Positions 25,202-33,244 of a stretch of 38,877 nt of DNA are shown piece by piece (position 1 is the first letter of the stretch; each line of letters begins with the position of its first letter). This DNA comes from REEP01 sp964603915 (GTDB lineage: Bacteria; Pseudomonadota; Alphaproteobacteria; Rhodospirillales; Defluviicoccaceae), in the NCBI GenBank assembly GCA_964603915.1, contig CAZRWU010000008.1, positions 1 through 38,877 on the forward strand, read 5' to 3'. The position numbers were made by a program, and so were the translations under genes. Below the pieces are notes generated by a model. That model saw only the letters and a list, made by a program, of their open reading frames with translations, was not told the DNA's origin and ran no database searches.

Positions 25202-26518
25202 TCACCCGGCGTAGGCGAATACCCGTCGCCCATCGACGACGGTCATCATCACCCGGCCCTGCACCGGCCGGTAATCGAAAGGGGTGTTCTTGGACTTGCT
25301 GTGCAACTCCTGCTCGCGCACACGCCAAGGCCGATCCGGATCAAACAATGCAAGATCGGCCGGCGCGCCTTTTGCCAGTCCCGATGATGGCAACCCCATC
25401 AACCCGGCCGGCTTGCAGGTGAGCAGACGCATGACATCGATCAGCGACAGGTGGTTATTATGATAAAGGTCGAGCGACACCGCGAGCAAGGTTTCCAGGC
25501 CGATCCCGCCGAAAGCCGCTTGGCCGAAGGGAAGACGTTTTGCGTCTTCGTCCTGAGGCGCATGATCAGAAGCGATCGCATCGATGGTGCCATCTTGCAA
25601 ACCCTCGATCACCGCAAGCCGATCGCGCTCCGCCCGCAACGGCGGCGAAAGCTTAGCGAACGTCCGATAGTCGCCGATGGCGTTCTCGTTGAGAGCGAAA
25701 TACGGCGGAGCCGTATCGCAAGTAACCCGCAACCCGCGCGCCTTGGCGCGACGCACCGCATCCACGGCGGCGGCTGTCGAGAGATGAGCGAAATGGAGCC
25801 GGCTTCCGGTCAGCTCGACCAGCCTTAAGTCCCGTTCCACCATGATCACCTCCGCCTGCGGCGGGATTCCCGTAAGGCCCAGCCGGGTGGCGAGTTCTCC
25901 GGCATTCATGTCGCCGTCCTCGGCAAGACTCGGCTCTTCGGGATGTTGGACGAGGAGCAAGCCGAACGTACCGGCATAGCTCAACGCCTGACGCATGACC
26001 TGAGCATTGGCGACGGCCTTGACCCCGTCGGTGAAGGCAATCGCCCCTGCTTCGGCGAGCATCCCGAGTTCGGCCAATTCCTGCCCGGCCAGCCCTTTCG
26101 TAATGGCGCCGTGGCAATAAACCTTGCTCAGACCCAGAAGGCGAGCGCGCCGCGCCACGAACTCGACAACCGACATATCGTCGATGACCGGCATCGTGTT
26201 GGGCAAGCAGACCATCGTGGTCACGCCGCCGGCGGTGGCCGCCCGGCCGGTCGAGGCCAGCGTGCCCTTGTGCTCTTCCCCCGGCTCGCGCATCTGCACC
26301 CGAATGTCGACGAGACCGGGACAGAGACAAAGGCCATCGCAGTCGATGACGATGGCTCCGTCCGGCGCGCCGCCCGCGAACAAATTGGCGCCGACGTCGG
26401 CAATGGCCTCTCCATCGGTCAACAGATCGCCGACAGTGTCGAGGTCGGCGCCAGGATCGATCAGCCGGGCGCCAACGAAGGCGAGCCGGCCCGCCGTTTT
26501 GTCGATGTGGAAAGTCAT
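25202..26518 (-). CDS. pyrC: Dihydroorotase-like protein PyrC, metal-binding HxH missing
   Basis: The fold and context are those of a class I dihydroorotase, which closes carbamoyl-aspartate to dihydroorotate in pyrimidine synthesis. From the ATG at 26518 it has 438 residues. The usual PGLVDxHxHxREPG motif reads PGLVDIRVQMREPG, so both histidine metal ligands are replaced (by Arg and Gln, about residues 73 and 75). The later SDHAPQDEDAKRLPF (Asp-His) and HFAHLSTAAA motifs remain. Similar PyrC-like proteins without HxH are known partners of class A aspartate transcarbamoylases. It follows pyrB by ten bases, so a structural role with PyrB is likely. An ATG at 26548 overlapping pyrB is an alternative start. 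Confidence 0.88.
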   Translation of the reverse strand: MTFHIDKTAGRLAFVGARLIDPGADLDTVGDLLTDGEAIADVGANLFAGGAPDGAIVIDCDGLCLCPGLVDIRVQMREPGEEHKGTLASTGRAATAGGVTTMVCLPNTMPVIDDMSVVEFVARRARLLGLSKVYCHGAITKGLAGQELAELGMLAEAGAIAFTDGVKAVANAQVMRQALSYAGTFGLLLVQHPEEPSLAEDGDMNAGELATRLGLTGIPPQAEVIMVERDLRLVELTGSRLHFAHLSTAAAVDAVRRAKARGLRVTCDTAPPYFALNENAIGDYRTFAKLSPPLRAERDRLAVIEGLQDGTIDAIASDHAPQDEDAKRLPFGQAAFGGIGLETLLAVSLDLYHNNHLSLIDVMRLLTCKPAGLMGLPSSGLAKGAPADLALFDPDRPWRVREQELHSKSKNTPFDYRPVQGRVMMTVVDGRRVFAYAG

Positions 26519-26528
26519 CAGGCAACCA

Positions 26529-27494
26529 TCAGACGTTTCGCAGGACATTGTCCCCGAGGTTGGCGCTTAGGATTTCAAGGCAGGCCATGCGGACCGCCAC
26601 TCCCATTTCAACCTGTTCGTGAATGACGCTTCGACTGAAATCGTCGGCGACGACCGAATCGATCTCGACGCCGCGGTTCATCGGACCGGGATGCATGATG
26701 AGCGCCTTCGCGCTCGCCCGCGCCAGTTTTTCGTAATCAAGCCCGAAAAAATGAAAATACTCGCGAATCGACGGCAGATAATTGCTCCGCGTCCGCTCGG
26801 TCTGCAAGCGCAGCATCATGACAATATCGCAACCCTCGAGTCCCGCGTTCATGTCGTGAAAAACGCGCACTCCAAGACGCTCGACTTCCGCCGGTATCAA
26901 CGTGCGCGGCCCCACCAACCTGACCCGCGCCCCCATGATCGTCAGCAAGTGGATATTGGAGCGGGCGACGCGGCTGTTGACGATGTCGCCGCAAACGGCG
27001 ACTTCCAATCCCTCCAAACGACCAAGCCGGTGACGGATGGTGAGCGCATCGAGCAGCGCCTGGGTCGGATGTTCATGGCTGCCGTCGCCGGCGTTGATAA
27101 CGGCGCAGTTCACTTTTTCCGATAGGAGCTTGACCGCGCCCGATTCCGGATGGCGAACAACGAGAACGTCTGGATGCATGGCGTTCAAGGTCATCGCCGT
27201 GTCGAGAACGGTTTCTCCCTTGCGCACGGAGCTGGTCGAGACGGCCATGTTGATGACGTCGCCGCCAAGCCGCTTGCCGGCGAGTTCAAAAGACGTGCGG
27301 GTGCGCGTCGAGGCTTCGAAGAACAGGTTGATAATGGTTCGACCGCGCAGCAACGTCTGCTTCTTGTCGGCCCGTCGGTTCTGCGCGACGTATGTCTCCG
27401 AGCGATCGAGCAACGCCGTGATCTCCAGCGGCGATAGCCCTTCGATGCCAAGCAGGTGACGGTGGGGGAAGACGGGAACGCTCTCATCGATCAT
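26529..27494 (-). CDS. pyrB: Aspartate carbamoyltransferase catalytic subunit PyrB
   Basis: PyrB condenses carbamoyl phosphate and aspartate, the first committed pyrimidine step. It has 321 residues. The carbamoyl-phosphate motif FFEASTRTRTSFE (about 60-72), GDGSHEHPTQALLD and HPGPMNRGVEI are all intact. No pyrI regulatory gene is adjacent, consistent with a class A enzyme associated with PyrC. The ATG at 27494 lacks a Shine-Dalgarno sequence and lies seven bases after a TATAGT box, so a leaderless transcript is possible. The frame continues upstream to 27668 but that part overlaps the AEC gene and looks spurious. Confidence 0.95.
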   Translation of the reverse strand: MIDESVPVFPHRHLLGIEGLSPLEITALLDRSETYVAQNRRADKKQTLLRGRTIINLFFEASTRTRTSFELAGKRLGGDVINMAVSTSSVRKGETVLDTAMTLNAMHPDVLVVRHPESGAVKLLSEKVNCAVINAGDGSHEHPTQALLDALTIRHRLGRLEGLEVAVCGDIVNSRVARSNIHLLTIMGARVRLVGPRTLIPAEVERLGVRVFHDMNAGLEGCDIVMMLRLQTERTRSNYLPSIREYFHFFGLDYEKLARASAKALIMHPGPMNRGVEIDSVVADDFSRSVIHEQVEMGVAVRMACLEILSANLGDNVLRNV

Positions 27495-27501
27495 GGCCGG
27501 C

Positions 27502-27531
27502 ACTATAGAAGCGCTGACTCCCCTGGCGCAA
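27502..27531 (-). promoter_or_regulatory. Candidate pyrB promoter (possibly leaderless)
   Basis: On the minus strand TTGCGC (27526-27531) and TATAGT (27502-27507) are 18 bases apart. The -10 matches the sigma-70 consensus at five of six positions and the -35 at three. Only seven bases, GCCGGCC, separate the -10 from the pyrB ATG, so transcription would begin at or next to the start codon. Confidence 0.45.
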
Positions 27532-27543
27532 GAAAACGCCGCC

Positions 27544-28476
27544 TTACACACCCCACACGGAGACGACAGCCAGCAGGAGCGGCATCGTGGCCACCGCGAC
27601 AATCGTCGTCGCCGTGATGGCGCTGGCCATGACCGCGGAATCTCCGCCCATCTCACGGGCCATGACATAGGCGGAGGCCGACACCGGAACCGATGTCACG
27701 AGAACGGCGACATCGCGCGCCGGCGCCTCGGCCCCGAGCGACGAGCCGACAACCAGCGTCAAAATGGGCAACACGGCAAGCTTAAGGGTGGATGCGACCG
27801 CCACGGCCGCTCCCGTTGCGCGCAAATCCTGGAACCGAAGTCCCGCGCCGACCGCAAGCAATCCGATCGGCAAAGACGCCCGCGCCAGGATTTCAAGCGT
27901 GGGACCAAGCAATGGCGGCAGGCGCAGACCCGTCACGTTGAGCAGCAAACCCACCGCACAGGCAAGAATGAGGGGATTGGTGACAACCGGAACCACGGTC
28001 TGACGCCAGCGCACGGGGCTGTGGGCCGGCGCGGCGTAGCGGACGAGGACAACGACGCTGATCAAATTGACGCTCGGAACAACGACGGCGATGCAAAGGC
28101 TCATCAACGCCACCCCGGCGCTGCCGTAGAGCGCCGCGGCGGCGGCCAACGCCACATAGACATTCGGCCGTACGCTGCTTTGGATCAGCGAAGTGAAGGC
28201 GGGACCGTCGAGATCGAGGATGCGGCGCAGCGCAAAACAGCCGGCAACGACGGCGAGAATGGCGACGATGACGCCGGCCAGCATCGGCCCGACGCCTGGG
28301 CCTGCCAGTTCCGCCCGGGCAACGCTGATGATGAGCAGCGCCGGAAAAAACACGTAGAACGTCACCCGCTCCGCCGGCTGCCAGAAGGCATCGGCAACGA
28401 GACGCTGTCGCTTGAAGACGAAGCCGAGCAGAATGACCGCGAACACAGGCGCGAGCGCCGCGATGATCTCGGTCAT
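27544..28476 (-). CDS. AEC-family (auxin efflux carrier-like) transporter
   Basis: A 310-residue integral membrane protein with about ten hydrophobic segments in two similar halves of five, as in the AEC family. The N-terminal half begins LAPVFAVILLGFVFKRQRL. The broken-helix regions include SSVRPNVYVALA in the first half and TNPLILACAVGLLLN plus the late VPVSASAYVMAREMGG in the second. The PxxxSAYVMA and RxN patterns are family hallmarks. Members export or import malonate, auxin-like or other organic anions, and the substrate cannot be read from sequence. The start overlaps the ruvX stop as ATGA. Adjacency to pyrB is not informative about substrate. Confidence 0.88.
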   Translation of the reverse strand: MTEIIAALAPVFAVILLGFVFKRQRLVADAFWQPAERVTFYVFFPALLIISVARAELAGPGVGPMLAGVIVAILAVVAGCFALRRILDLDGPAFTSLIQSSVRPNVYVALAAAAALYGSAGVALMSLCIAVVVPSVNLISVVVLVRYAAPAHSPVRWRQTVVPVVTNPLILACAVGLLLNVTGLRLPPLLGPTLEILARASLPIGLLAVGAGLRFQDLRATGAAVAVASTLKLAVLPILTLVVGSSLGAEAPARDVAVLVTSVPVSASAYVMAREMGGDSAVMASAITATTIVAVATMPLLLAVVSVWGV

Positions 28477-28958
28477 GGCGCGGCGCCGGGATCGGCCCGG
28501 CCGATCGCGTCGAGCGCGCCTTGCAGGATATAGGCGGCGGCGAGCTTGTCGATGACGCGGCTTCGGCGCTTGCGGCTCATGTCGGCTTCGCCGATCAGCA
28601 TGCGCTCGACCACAACCGTCGACAACCGCTCGTCCCAGAACGCCATCGGCAAATCGATGACAGCCAGGAGGTTGCGGGCGAACTGACGCACCGACTGGCA
28701 GCGCGGCCCTTCGCCGCCGTCCATGCTGACAGGCAACCCGATGACGATGCCGCCGACCTCATAGGCCGCGATCAGCCGAAGCAGCTGCTCGGCATCGCGG
28801 GCAAAGCGAGTGCGGCGGATCGTCTCCAACGGAGTCGCCACCGTCAACGAGACATCGGAGACGGCAACGCCTATGGTCTTGCCGCCAAGATCCAGACCGA
28901 TCAGGCGGCGTTCTTTCCCCACGAGTCTTCGCAAATCGGCGATGCTGACAATGCTCAA
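28473..28958 (-). CDS. ruvX: RuvX/YqgF family pre-16S rRNA nuclease
   Basis: YqgF is an RNase H-fold nuclease implicated in 16S rRNA 5'-end maturation, formerly called a Holliday-junction resolvase homologue. From a TTG at 28958 it has 161 residues, the family size. RLIGLDLGGKTIGVAVSD carries the first catalytic aspartate, VIGLPVSMDGGEG the middle strand, FWDERLSTVVVERML the catalytic Glu/Asp region and DKLAAAYILQGALD the last helix with an aspartate. No ATG lies close in frame. The GTG at 29021 would add 21 residues. GGGG precedes the TTG by about eight bases. It is divergent from gatC, with about 194 bases between. Confidence 0.9.
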   Translation of the reverse strand: MSIVSIADLRRLVGKERRLIGLDLGGKTIGVAVSDVSLTVATPLETIRRTRFARDAEQLLRLIAAYEVGGIVIGLPVSMDGGEGPRCQSVRQFARNLLAVIDLPMAFWDERLSTVVVERMLIGEADMSRKRRSRVIDKLAAAYILQGALDAIGRADPGAAP

Positions 28959-29152
28959 GTAAAGACCCCAAACGACCTGCGCGACACCCGCGCGCGCTGG
29001 CGCCGGCGACCGTGGCGACACTTAGCGCGCAAGCGTCCGACAAGTCGAGGCTGACGGGCCTCGGTCAGCGTGGTCGGGTTGCGCATGCGCCATCCGGGTG
29101 CTACCTTCCGCGCCCGCCACGCGATTTCTTCTCCTCGGAGGCCATCCCGCTC

Positions 29153-29440
29153 ATGCCCTTGGACACGAACACCGTCCGCACAATCGCCCAGCTTGCCCGT
29201 ATCCGGGTTGCCGAGGAACACCTGGATGCGCTTGCCAAAGAACTATCCGGCATCATTCAGTGGGTGGAGCAGCTCGCGGAGTTGGACACGAGCGATGTGG
29301 AGCCGATGACCAGCGTGACCGCCATGACGCTCAAGCTGCGCGACGACGACGTCACCGACGGCGGCATCCGCGATGCGGTCCTCGCCAACGCGCCCGAGGC
29401 GGTCGAAGGTTTTTATGTCGTGCCGAAAGTGGTGGAGTGA
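29153..29440 (+). CDS. gatC: Asp-tRNA(Asn)/Glu-tRNA(Gln) amidotransferase subunit C
   Basis: GatC is the small stabilising subunit of GatCAB, which amidates mischarged Glu-tRNA(Gln) and/or Asp-tRNA(Asn). It has 95 residues, typical for the family. VRTIAQLARIRVAEEHLDAL is the conserved helix; VEPMTSVTAMTLKLRDD and the C-terminal GFYVVPKVVE also match. The ATG at 29153 follows GGAGG by about eleven bases. It shares a base with the gatA start (TGATG). Longer in-frame starts upstream are less family-like. Confidence 0.95.
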   Translation: MPLDTNTVRTIAQLARIRVAEEHLDALAKELSGIIQWVEQLAELDTSDVEPMTSVTAMTLKLRDDDVTDGGIRDAVLANAPEAVEGFYVVPKVVE

Positions 29441-30909
29441 TGGCGGCGCTGACGGATCTGACGATCGTCGAAGCTCGCGATGGACTTAACGCCGGCGATT
29501 TCTCCGCCGTGGAGTTGACGCGCGCCCATCTCGAAGCCATCGCCGCGGCCCGTCATCTCAATGCCTTCATTACCGAAACGCCGGAGCTGGCGCTGGAGCA
29601 TGCGGCGGCATCCGACGGCCGGCGTCGGCGCGGCGAGACCGCCGGCGCGATGGACGGCATTCCCATCGCCGTGAAGGATCTGTTCTGCACGAAGGGCGTG
29701 TTGACCACGGCCGGATCGCGTATCCTCGATTGTTTTGTTCCTCCTTACGAATCCACGGTGTCGGCGAACCTGCTCGATGCCGGCGCGATCATGTTGGGCA
29801 AGGCCAACCTCGATGAGTTCGCCATGGGCTCGTCGAACACCACCAGCTACTTCGGCGCGGTAAAAAATCCGTGGGGGCCGCGCGAGGACAAGGACCTCGT
29901 GCCGGGTGGCTCGTCCGGCGGCTCGGCGGCGGCGGTGGCGGCGCGTCTTGCGATCGCGGCGACCGGCACCGACACCGGAGGCTCGATCCGCCAGCCGGCC
30001 TCGTTCTGCGGAATTGTCGGACTGAAGCCGACGTACGGGCGCTGCTCGCGCTGGGGCATCGTCGCCTTCGCCTCGAGCCTCGATCAGGCCGGACCGATGA
30101 CGCGTACGGTGCGGGATGCCGCGATCATGCTGGGCGCGATGGCTGGACACGACGTCAAGGACTCCACGTCCGCCCCGGAGGCCGTGCCCGATTTCGCCGC
30201 CGCCTTGACCAGCGACATCCGTGGGCTGAAGATCGGCATCCCACGCGAGTATCGCATCGAGGGGATGGCCGCCGAGATCGATGCCTGCTGGCAGCAAGGC
30301 ATTGCCTGGCTGGAGGCCGCGGGAGCCACGACGGTGGAAGTCTCGCTGCCGCATACCCGCTACGCTCTCGCCACCTACTACATCATCGCGCCCGCCGAAG
30401 CCTCATCCAACCTCGCCCGCTACGACGGCGTGCGGTATGGCCGGCGTGTCGCGGGAGAAACCCTCGACGACATGTACCTCAACACCCGTGGCGAAGGGTT
30501 CGGCGCCGAAGTTCGCCGCCGCGTGCTGATCGGCACCTATGTTCTCTCGGCGGGCTACTACGATGCCTACTATTTGAAGGCGCAAAAGGTGCGGAGCCTC
30601 ATCGCCGCCGACTTCCGCAAGGTCTTTAATGACGTCGATGCGATCCTCACGCCGACGGCGCCCTCGGACGCGTTTGCCGTCGGCGAGAAGACCGACGATC
30701 CGATCACCATGTATCTCAACGACGTGTTCACCGTGCCCTCGAGCCTTGCCGGTCTTCCCGCCATATCGGTGCCCGCCGCCCTATCGCGGCGCCGTTTGCC
30801 GCTCGGCTTGCAAATCATCGGCAGGCCGTTCGAGGAAGCGACGGTGCTCAAGGTCGCCGGCGTTCTTGAGAACGCCGCCGGATTCACCGCGCGCCCGCAG
30901 CCGATCTAG
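29440..30909 (+). CDS. gatA: Asp-tRNA(Asn)/Glu-tRNA(Gln) amidotransferase subunit A
   Basis: GatA is the amidase subunit of GatCAB that releases ammonia from glutamine or asparagine. It has 489 residues. The Ser-cisSer-Lys triad is visible: K79 in IAVKDLF, S158 in PGGSSGGSAAAVA and S182 in TDTGGSIRQPA, with spacing equal to that of characterised GatA. GIVGLKPTYGRCSRWG and SLDQAGPMTRTV follow. It is coupled to gatC by a one-base overlap. No gatB is present downstream, so it is presumably elsewhere. Confidence 0.97.
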   Translation: MAALTDLTIVEARDGLNAGDFSAVELTRAHLEAIAAARHLNAFITETPELALEHAAASDGRRRRGETAGAMDGIPIAVKDLFCTKGVLTTAGSRILDCFVPPYESTVSANLLDAGAIMLGKANLDEFAMGSSNTTSYFGAVKNPWGPREDKDLVPGGSSGGSAAAVAARLAIAATGTDTGGSIRQPASFCGIVGLKPTYGRCSRWGIVAFASSLDQAGPMTRTVRDAAIMLGAMAGHDVKDSTSAPEAVPDFAAALTSDIRGLKIGIPREYRIEGMAAEIDACWQQGIAWLEAAGATTVEVSLPHTRYALATYYIIAPAEASSNLARYDGVRYGRRVAGETLDDMYLNTRGEGFGAEVRRRVLIGTYVLSAGYYDAYYLKAQKVRSLIAADFRKVFNDVDAILTPTAPSDAFAVGEKTDDPITMYLNDVFTVPSSLAGLPAISVPAALSRRRLPLGLQIIGRPFEEATVLKVAGVLENAAGFTARPQPI

Positions 30910-30912
30910 CCA

Positions 30913-30932
30913 CGCAGGGAGCCCGCCCTGCG
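30913..30932 (+). terminator. Hairpin after gatA (weak terminator candidate)
   Basis: A perfect 7-bp stem CGCAGGG/CCCTGCG with a six-base loop lies four bases after the gatA stop. No T-run follows, so intrinsic termination is uncertain. Confidence 0.35.
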
Positions 30933-31025
30933 CGCCGAGGGCAGCCGCGCGCAGCTGCTATCCGAGCCAAGGAGAATCGGCTACTGTTTGCATGGCGGCT
31001 GACGCAACGGGAGGATGGTGAGCCT

Positions 31026-31685
31026 GTGATACGATGGCGTTCGGTGCTCGGTGTGGTGGCCGCCCTGCTGGTCGCCGCGGCGGGAGCGCGCGGCGAGGAT
31101 GCGGCCGAAACGGCCTATGCCGATAAAATCTTCACCGGCGGCGTCATCATCACGATGGATCCCGCCCAACCCGTCGTCGAGGCCATCGCCGTCGCCGGTG
31201 GGCGGATCGTCGCCGTTGGTTCGCACGACGCAGTCATGCCGCTCAAGGGAGAAGCGACGGAGGTCGTCGATCTCGCCGGCAAGACGTTCGTCCTCGGCGT
31301 CCTCGGCGTCCTTGGCAAGACGACGCCCGCCGCCGACTCCAAACCCTGGCCGGAGCCGCCGTTGCTGGCGCCGCCGCCGCTTGGCCATGTGTTCTCGATC
31401 ATCGACATCGTCTCGGTCATGCAAGCGTACATCAAGGAGCATCGGATTCCGGAAGGCACGCCGATCGTCGCCAAAGGTTATGACGATAAGCTTCTGGCCG
31501 AGCGCCGCCACCCGACTCGCTACGAGCTCGACCGGATCTCGACCCGGCATCCGATTCTGATCGTCCACGCATCGGGCAAAATCATCATCGCCAACACGCT
31601 TGCTCTCGATTTCGTCGATTACATCGGACCCACGCCTAATCCCGGCGGCAACCTCGTTCGCCACGACACCCGGAGTGAGCAGTAA
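31026..31685 (+). pseudogene. Decayed, truncated amidohydrolase (YtcJ/amidohydrolase-3 type)
   Basis: The 219-codon frame resembles only the first 40 percent or so of YtcJ-like metal-dependent amidohydrolases, which are usually about 550 residues. It has a plausible signal peptide (RSVLGVVAALLVAAAGARG). ADKIFTGGVIITMDPAQP and EAIAVAGGRIVAVGS match the family N-terminal beta-sandwich. The expected GKxxxPGFIDxHxH metal motif is replaced by GKTFVLGVLGVLGKT, and the SGH at the substrate site reads SGKIIIANTLALDFV. The protein stops shortly after. A 9-base triple repeat lies where the metal motif should be. It is therefore probably a non-catalytic remnant, or possibly a short secreted protein of new function. 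Confidence 0.65.
31291..31317 (+). repeat. Three tandem 9-base units (coding Val-Leu-Gly x3)
   Basis: TCCTCGGCG occurs twice in tandem, followed by the variant TCCTTGGCA. The array encodes VLG-VLG-VLG and sits exactly where the metal-binding motif of the amidohydrolase family would be, suggesting expansion by slippage in a decaying gene. Confidence 0.75.
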
Positions 31686-31815
31686 TCAACCTATGGATAA
31701 TGATGAAGCAATTGCCTGTTTACGGCGAGTTCGTCGGCATGCCTTACCGACTTGCGATGCTAATCGCTACGCTGGATGCGTGAAACATTAAACGAGATTT
31801 AGAAGGTAGCGGGAA

Positions 31816-31891
<76 letters not shown>

Positions 31892-32000
31892 AGGCATTCC
31901 GTGTCAGCGCCGCCCAACCGGGCGGCGATCACCTCGCAAAGTTAATCGGCGGGCGTGGCCTTGCGCAACAACAATCGCCGTCGCCCCGATTCCTGTTCGT

Positions 32001-32378
32001 CTAGGACTTATCCTCGAGATCCTCGTCGATATGCTCGATGACCTCGCCAATGTCGTCGTCGTCCTCGCCGAGTTCGGAGGTGTCCTCGATCAATTCCTCA
32101 TCCTCGGCTTCGAGTTCGGACACATCCGCATCGTCCTCGACCGTCTCATCGACTTCGACGATGTCTTCCTCGCCGTCCTCGATCTCGATCTTCTCATCCT
32201 CGACCTCGGGAAGAACAACGAGATCCGGTTTCACGCCGCCGCGTCTGGTTCGCGTCTGCCGGCCAAGCTCGGCGACAGTGCCGCAAGCCGGACAGACGGC
32301 GGGATCACGGCGCAGGTCATAGAAGCGGACGCCACAGTTGTGACAATTGCGCTTCGTTCCCCATTCAGGTTTCGCCAC
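32001..32378 (-). CDS. FYDLN-acid domain protein (TIGR02300 family)
   Basis: A 125-residue protein whose N-terminus, AKPEWGTKRNCHNCGVRFYD, matches the alphaproteobacterial FYDLN-acid family. A zinc-ribbon-like pair CxxC...CPAC lies in the first 35 residues. From about residue 55 the sequence is extremely acidic (Glu/Asp tracts interrupted by Ile/Val) to the end. The function is unknown; the ribbon and acidic tail suggest a nucleic-acid or protein-binding accessory. The start is placed at a GTG (32378) because the family begins at this Ala-Lys-Pro and GGAGA lies five bases upstream. An ATG at 32414 would add 12 residues. Confidence 0.9.
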   Translation of the reverse strand: MAKPEWGTKRNCHNCGVRFYDLRRDPAVCPACGTVAELGRQTRTRRGGVKPDLVVLPEVEDEKIEIEDGEEDIVEVDETVEDDADVSELEAEDEELIEDTSELGEDDDDIGEVIEHIDEDLEDKS

Positions 32379-32481
32379 GGGCAATCTCCGGTCTTGGTTG
32401 CCGCCACTTGCCACTTTGTTCGCCGGGAGTCAAAGCCAAATTGGCTGCCACCGTGGCGGAACGGGAGCATTGGGCGAGCCG

Positions 32482-33240
32482 CTAGCGGCGGGGGCGGAGA
32501 ACGTGATGATGATCGGCGGCGTAAAGGCGGCTGTCGGCGAATCCGGTTTCGGCGAAAACGCGACCCACCAGGATCAGGGCGGTGCGGGTCATGCCCGCCG
32601 CCTTGACCCTGTCGCGAATGTCGGCAAGGGTGGCCCGGATGATGATCTCGTCGGGCCAAGTCACCCGGTAGGCAACGATCACCGAACAGTCGGAACCATA
32701 ATGCGGCTCAAGGTCGCGCACGACATTGGCGAGATTGGTCACCGAGAGGTGGATGGCAAGCGTGGCGCCGCTCGCCGCGAGCGCCGGCAAATCCTCGCCC
32801 TTGGGCATGGCCGAGGAGCGGGTGGCGGTTCGGGTGAGGATGACGGTCTGGCTGACCCCCGGCAAGGTAAGCTCGGTCCTGAGGACGGCGGCGGCGGCGG
32901 CGTAAGCGGGAACGCCGGGGGTGACGTCATAGGCGATGCCAAGGCCGTCGAGACGGCGCATCTGCTCGGCTATCGCGCCGTACAGCGACGGATCGCCCGA
33001 ATGGACGCGGGCGACGTCATGGCTGGCGGCATCGGCGGCGGCGATTTCGGCGATGATTTCGTCGAGGTGCAAAGGCGCGGTGTCGACGACGCGGGCGCCC
33101 GGCCCGGCTTCGGCGACGATGGCCGGCGGGACCAGCGAGCCGGCGTAGAGAACGACCGGACAGCGGCGGATGAGGGAAAGGCCGCGGACAGTGATGAGAT
33201 CGGGCGCGCCCGGTCCGGCGCCGATGAAATGGACCGTCAT
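32482..33240 (-). CDS. cobM: Precorrin-4/cobalt-precorrin-4 C11-methyltransferase (CobM/CbiF)
   Basis: This SAM-dependent methyltransferase methylates C11 of the corrin ring during cobalamin synthesis. It has 252 residues. VHFIGAGPGAPDLITVRG is the usual N-terminal loop. VLYAGSLVP is a CobM/CbiF marker. VHSGDPSLYGAIAEQM, DVTPGVPAYAAAAA and LPGVSQTVILTRT form the substrate cleft. It is the last gene of the corrin operon, four bases after the fusion gene. The homologues CobM (aerobic) and CbiF (anaerobic) cannot be told apart by motif alone; the cbiX and cbiG context favours the cobalt-containing substrate. Confidence 0.95.
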   Translation of the reverse strand: MTVHFIGAGPGAPDLITVRGLSLIRRCPVVLYAGSLVPPAIVAEAGPGARVVDTAPLHLDEIIAEIAAADAASHDVARVHSGDPSLYGAIAEQMRRLDGLGIAYDVTPGVPAYAAAAAVLRTELTLPGVSQTVILTRTATRSSAMPKGEDLPALAASGATLAIHLSVTNLANVVRDLEPHYGSDCSVIVAYRVTWPDEIIIRATLADIRDRVKAAGMTRTALILVGRVFAETGFADSRLYAADHHHVLRPRR

Positions 33241-33244
33241 CGCA

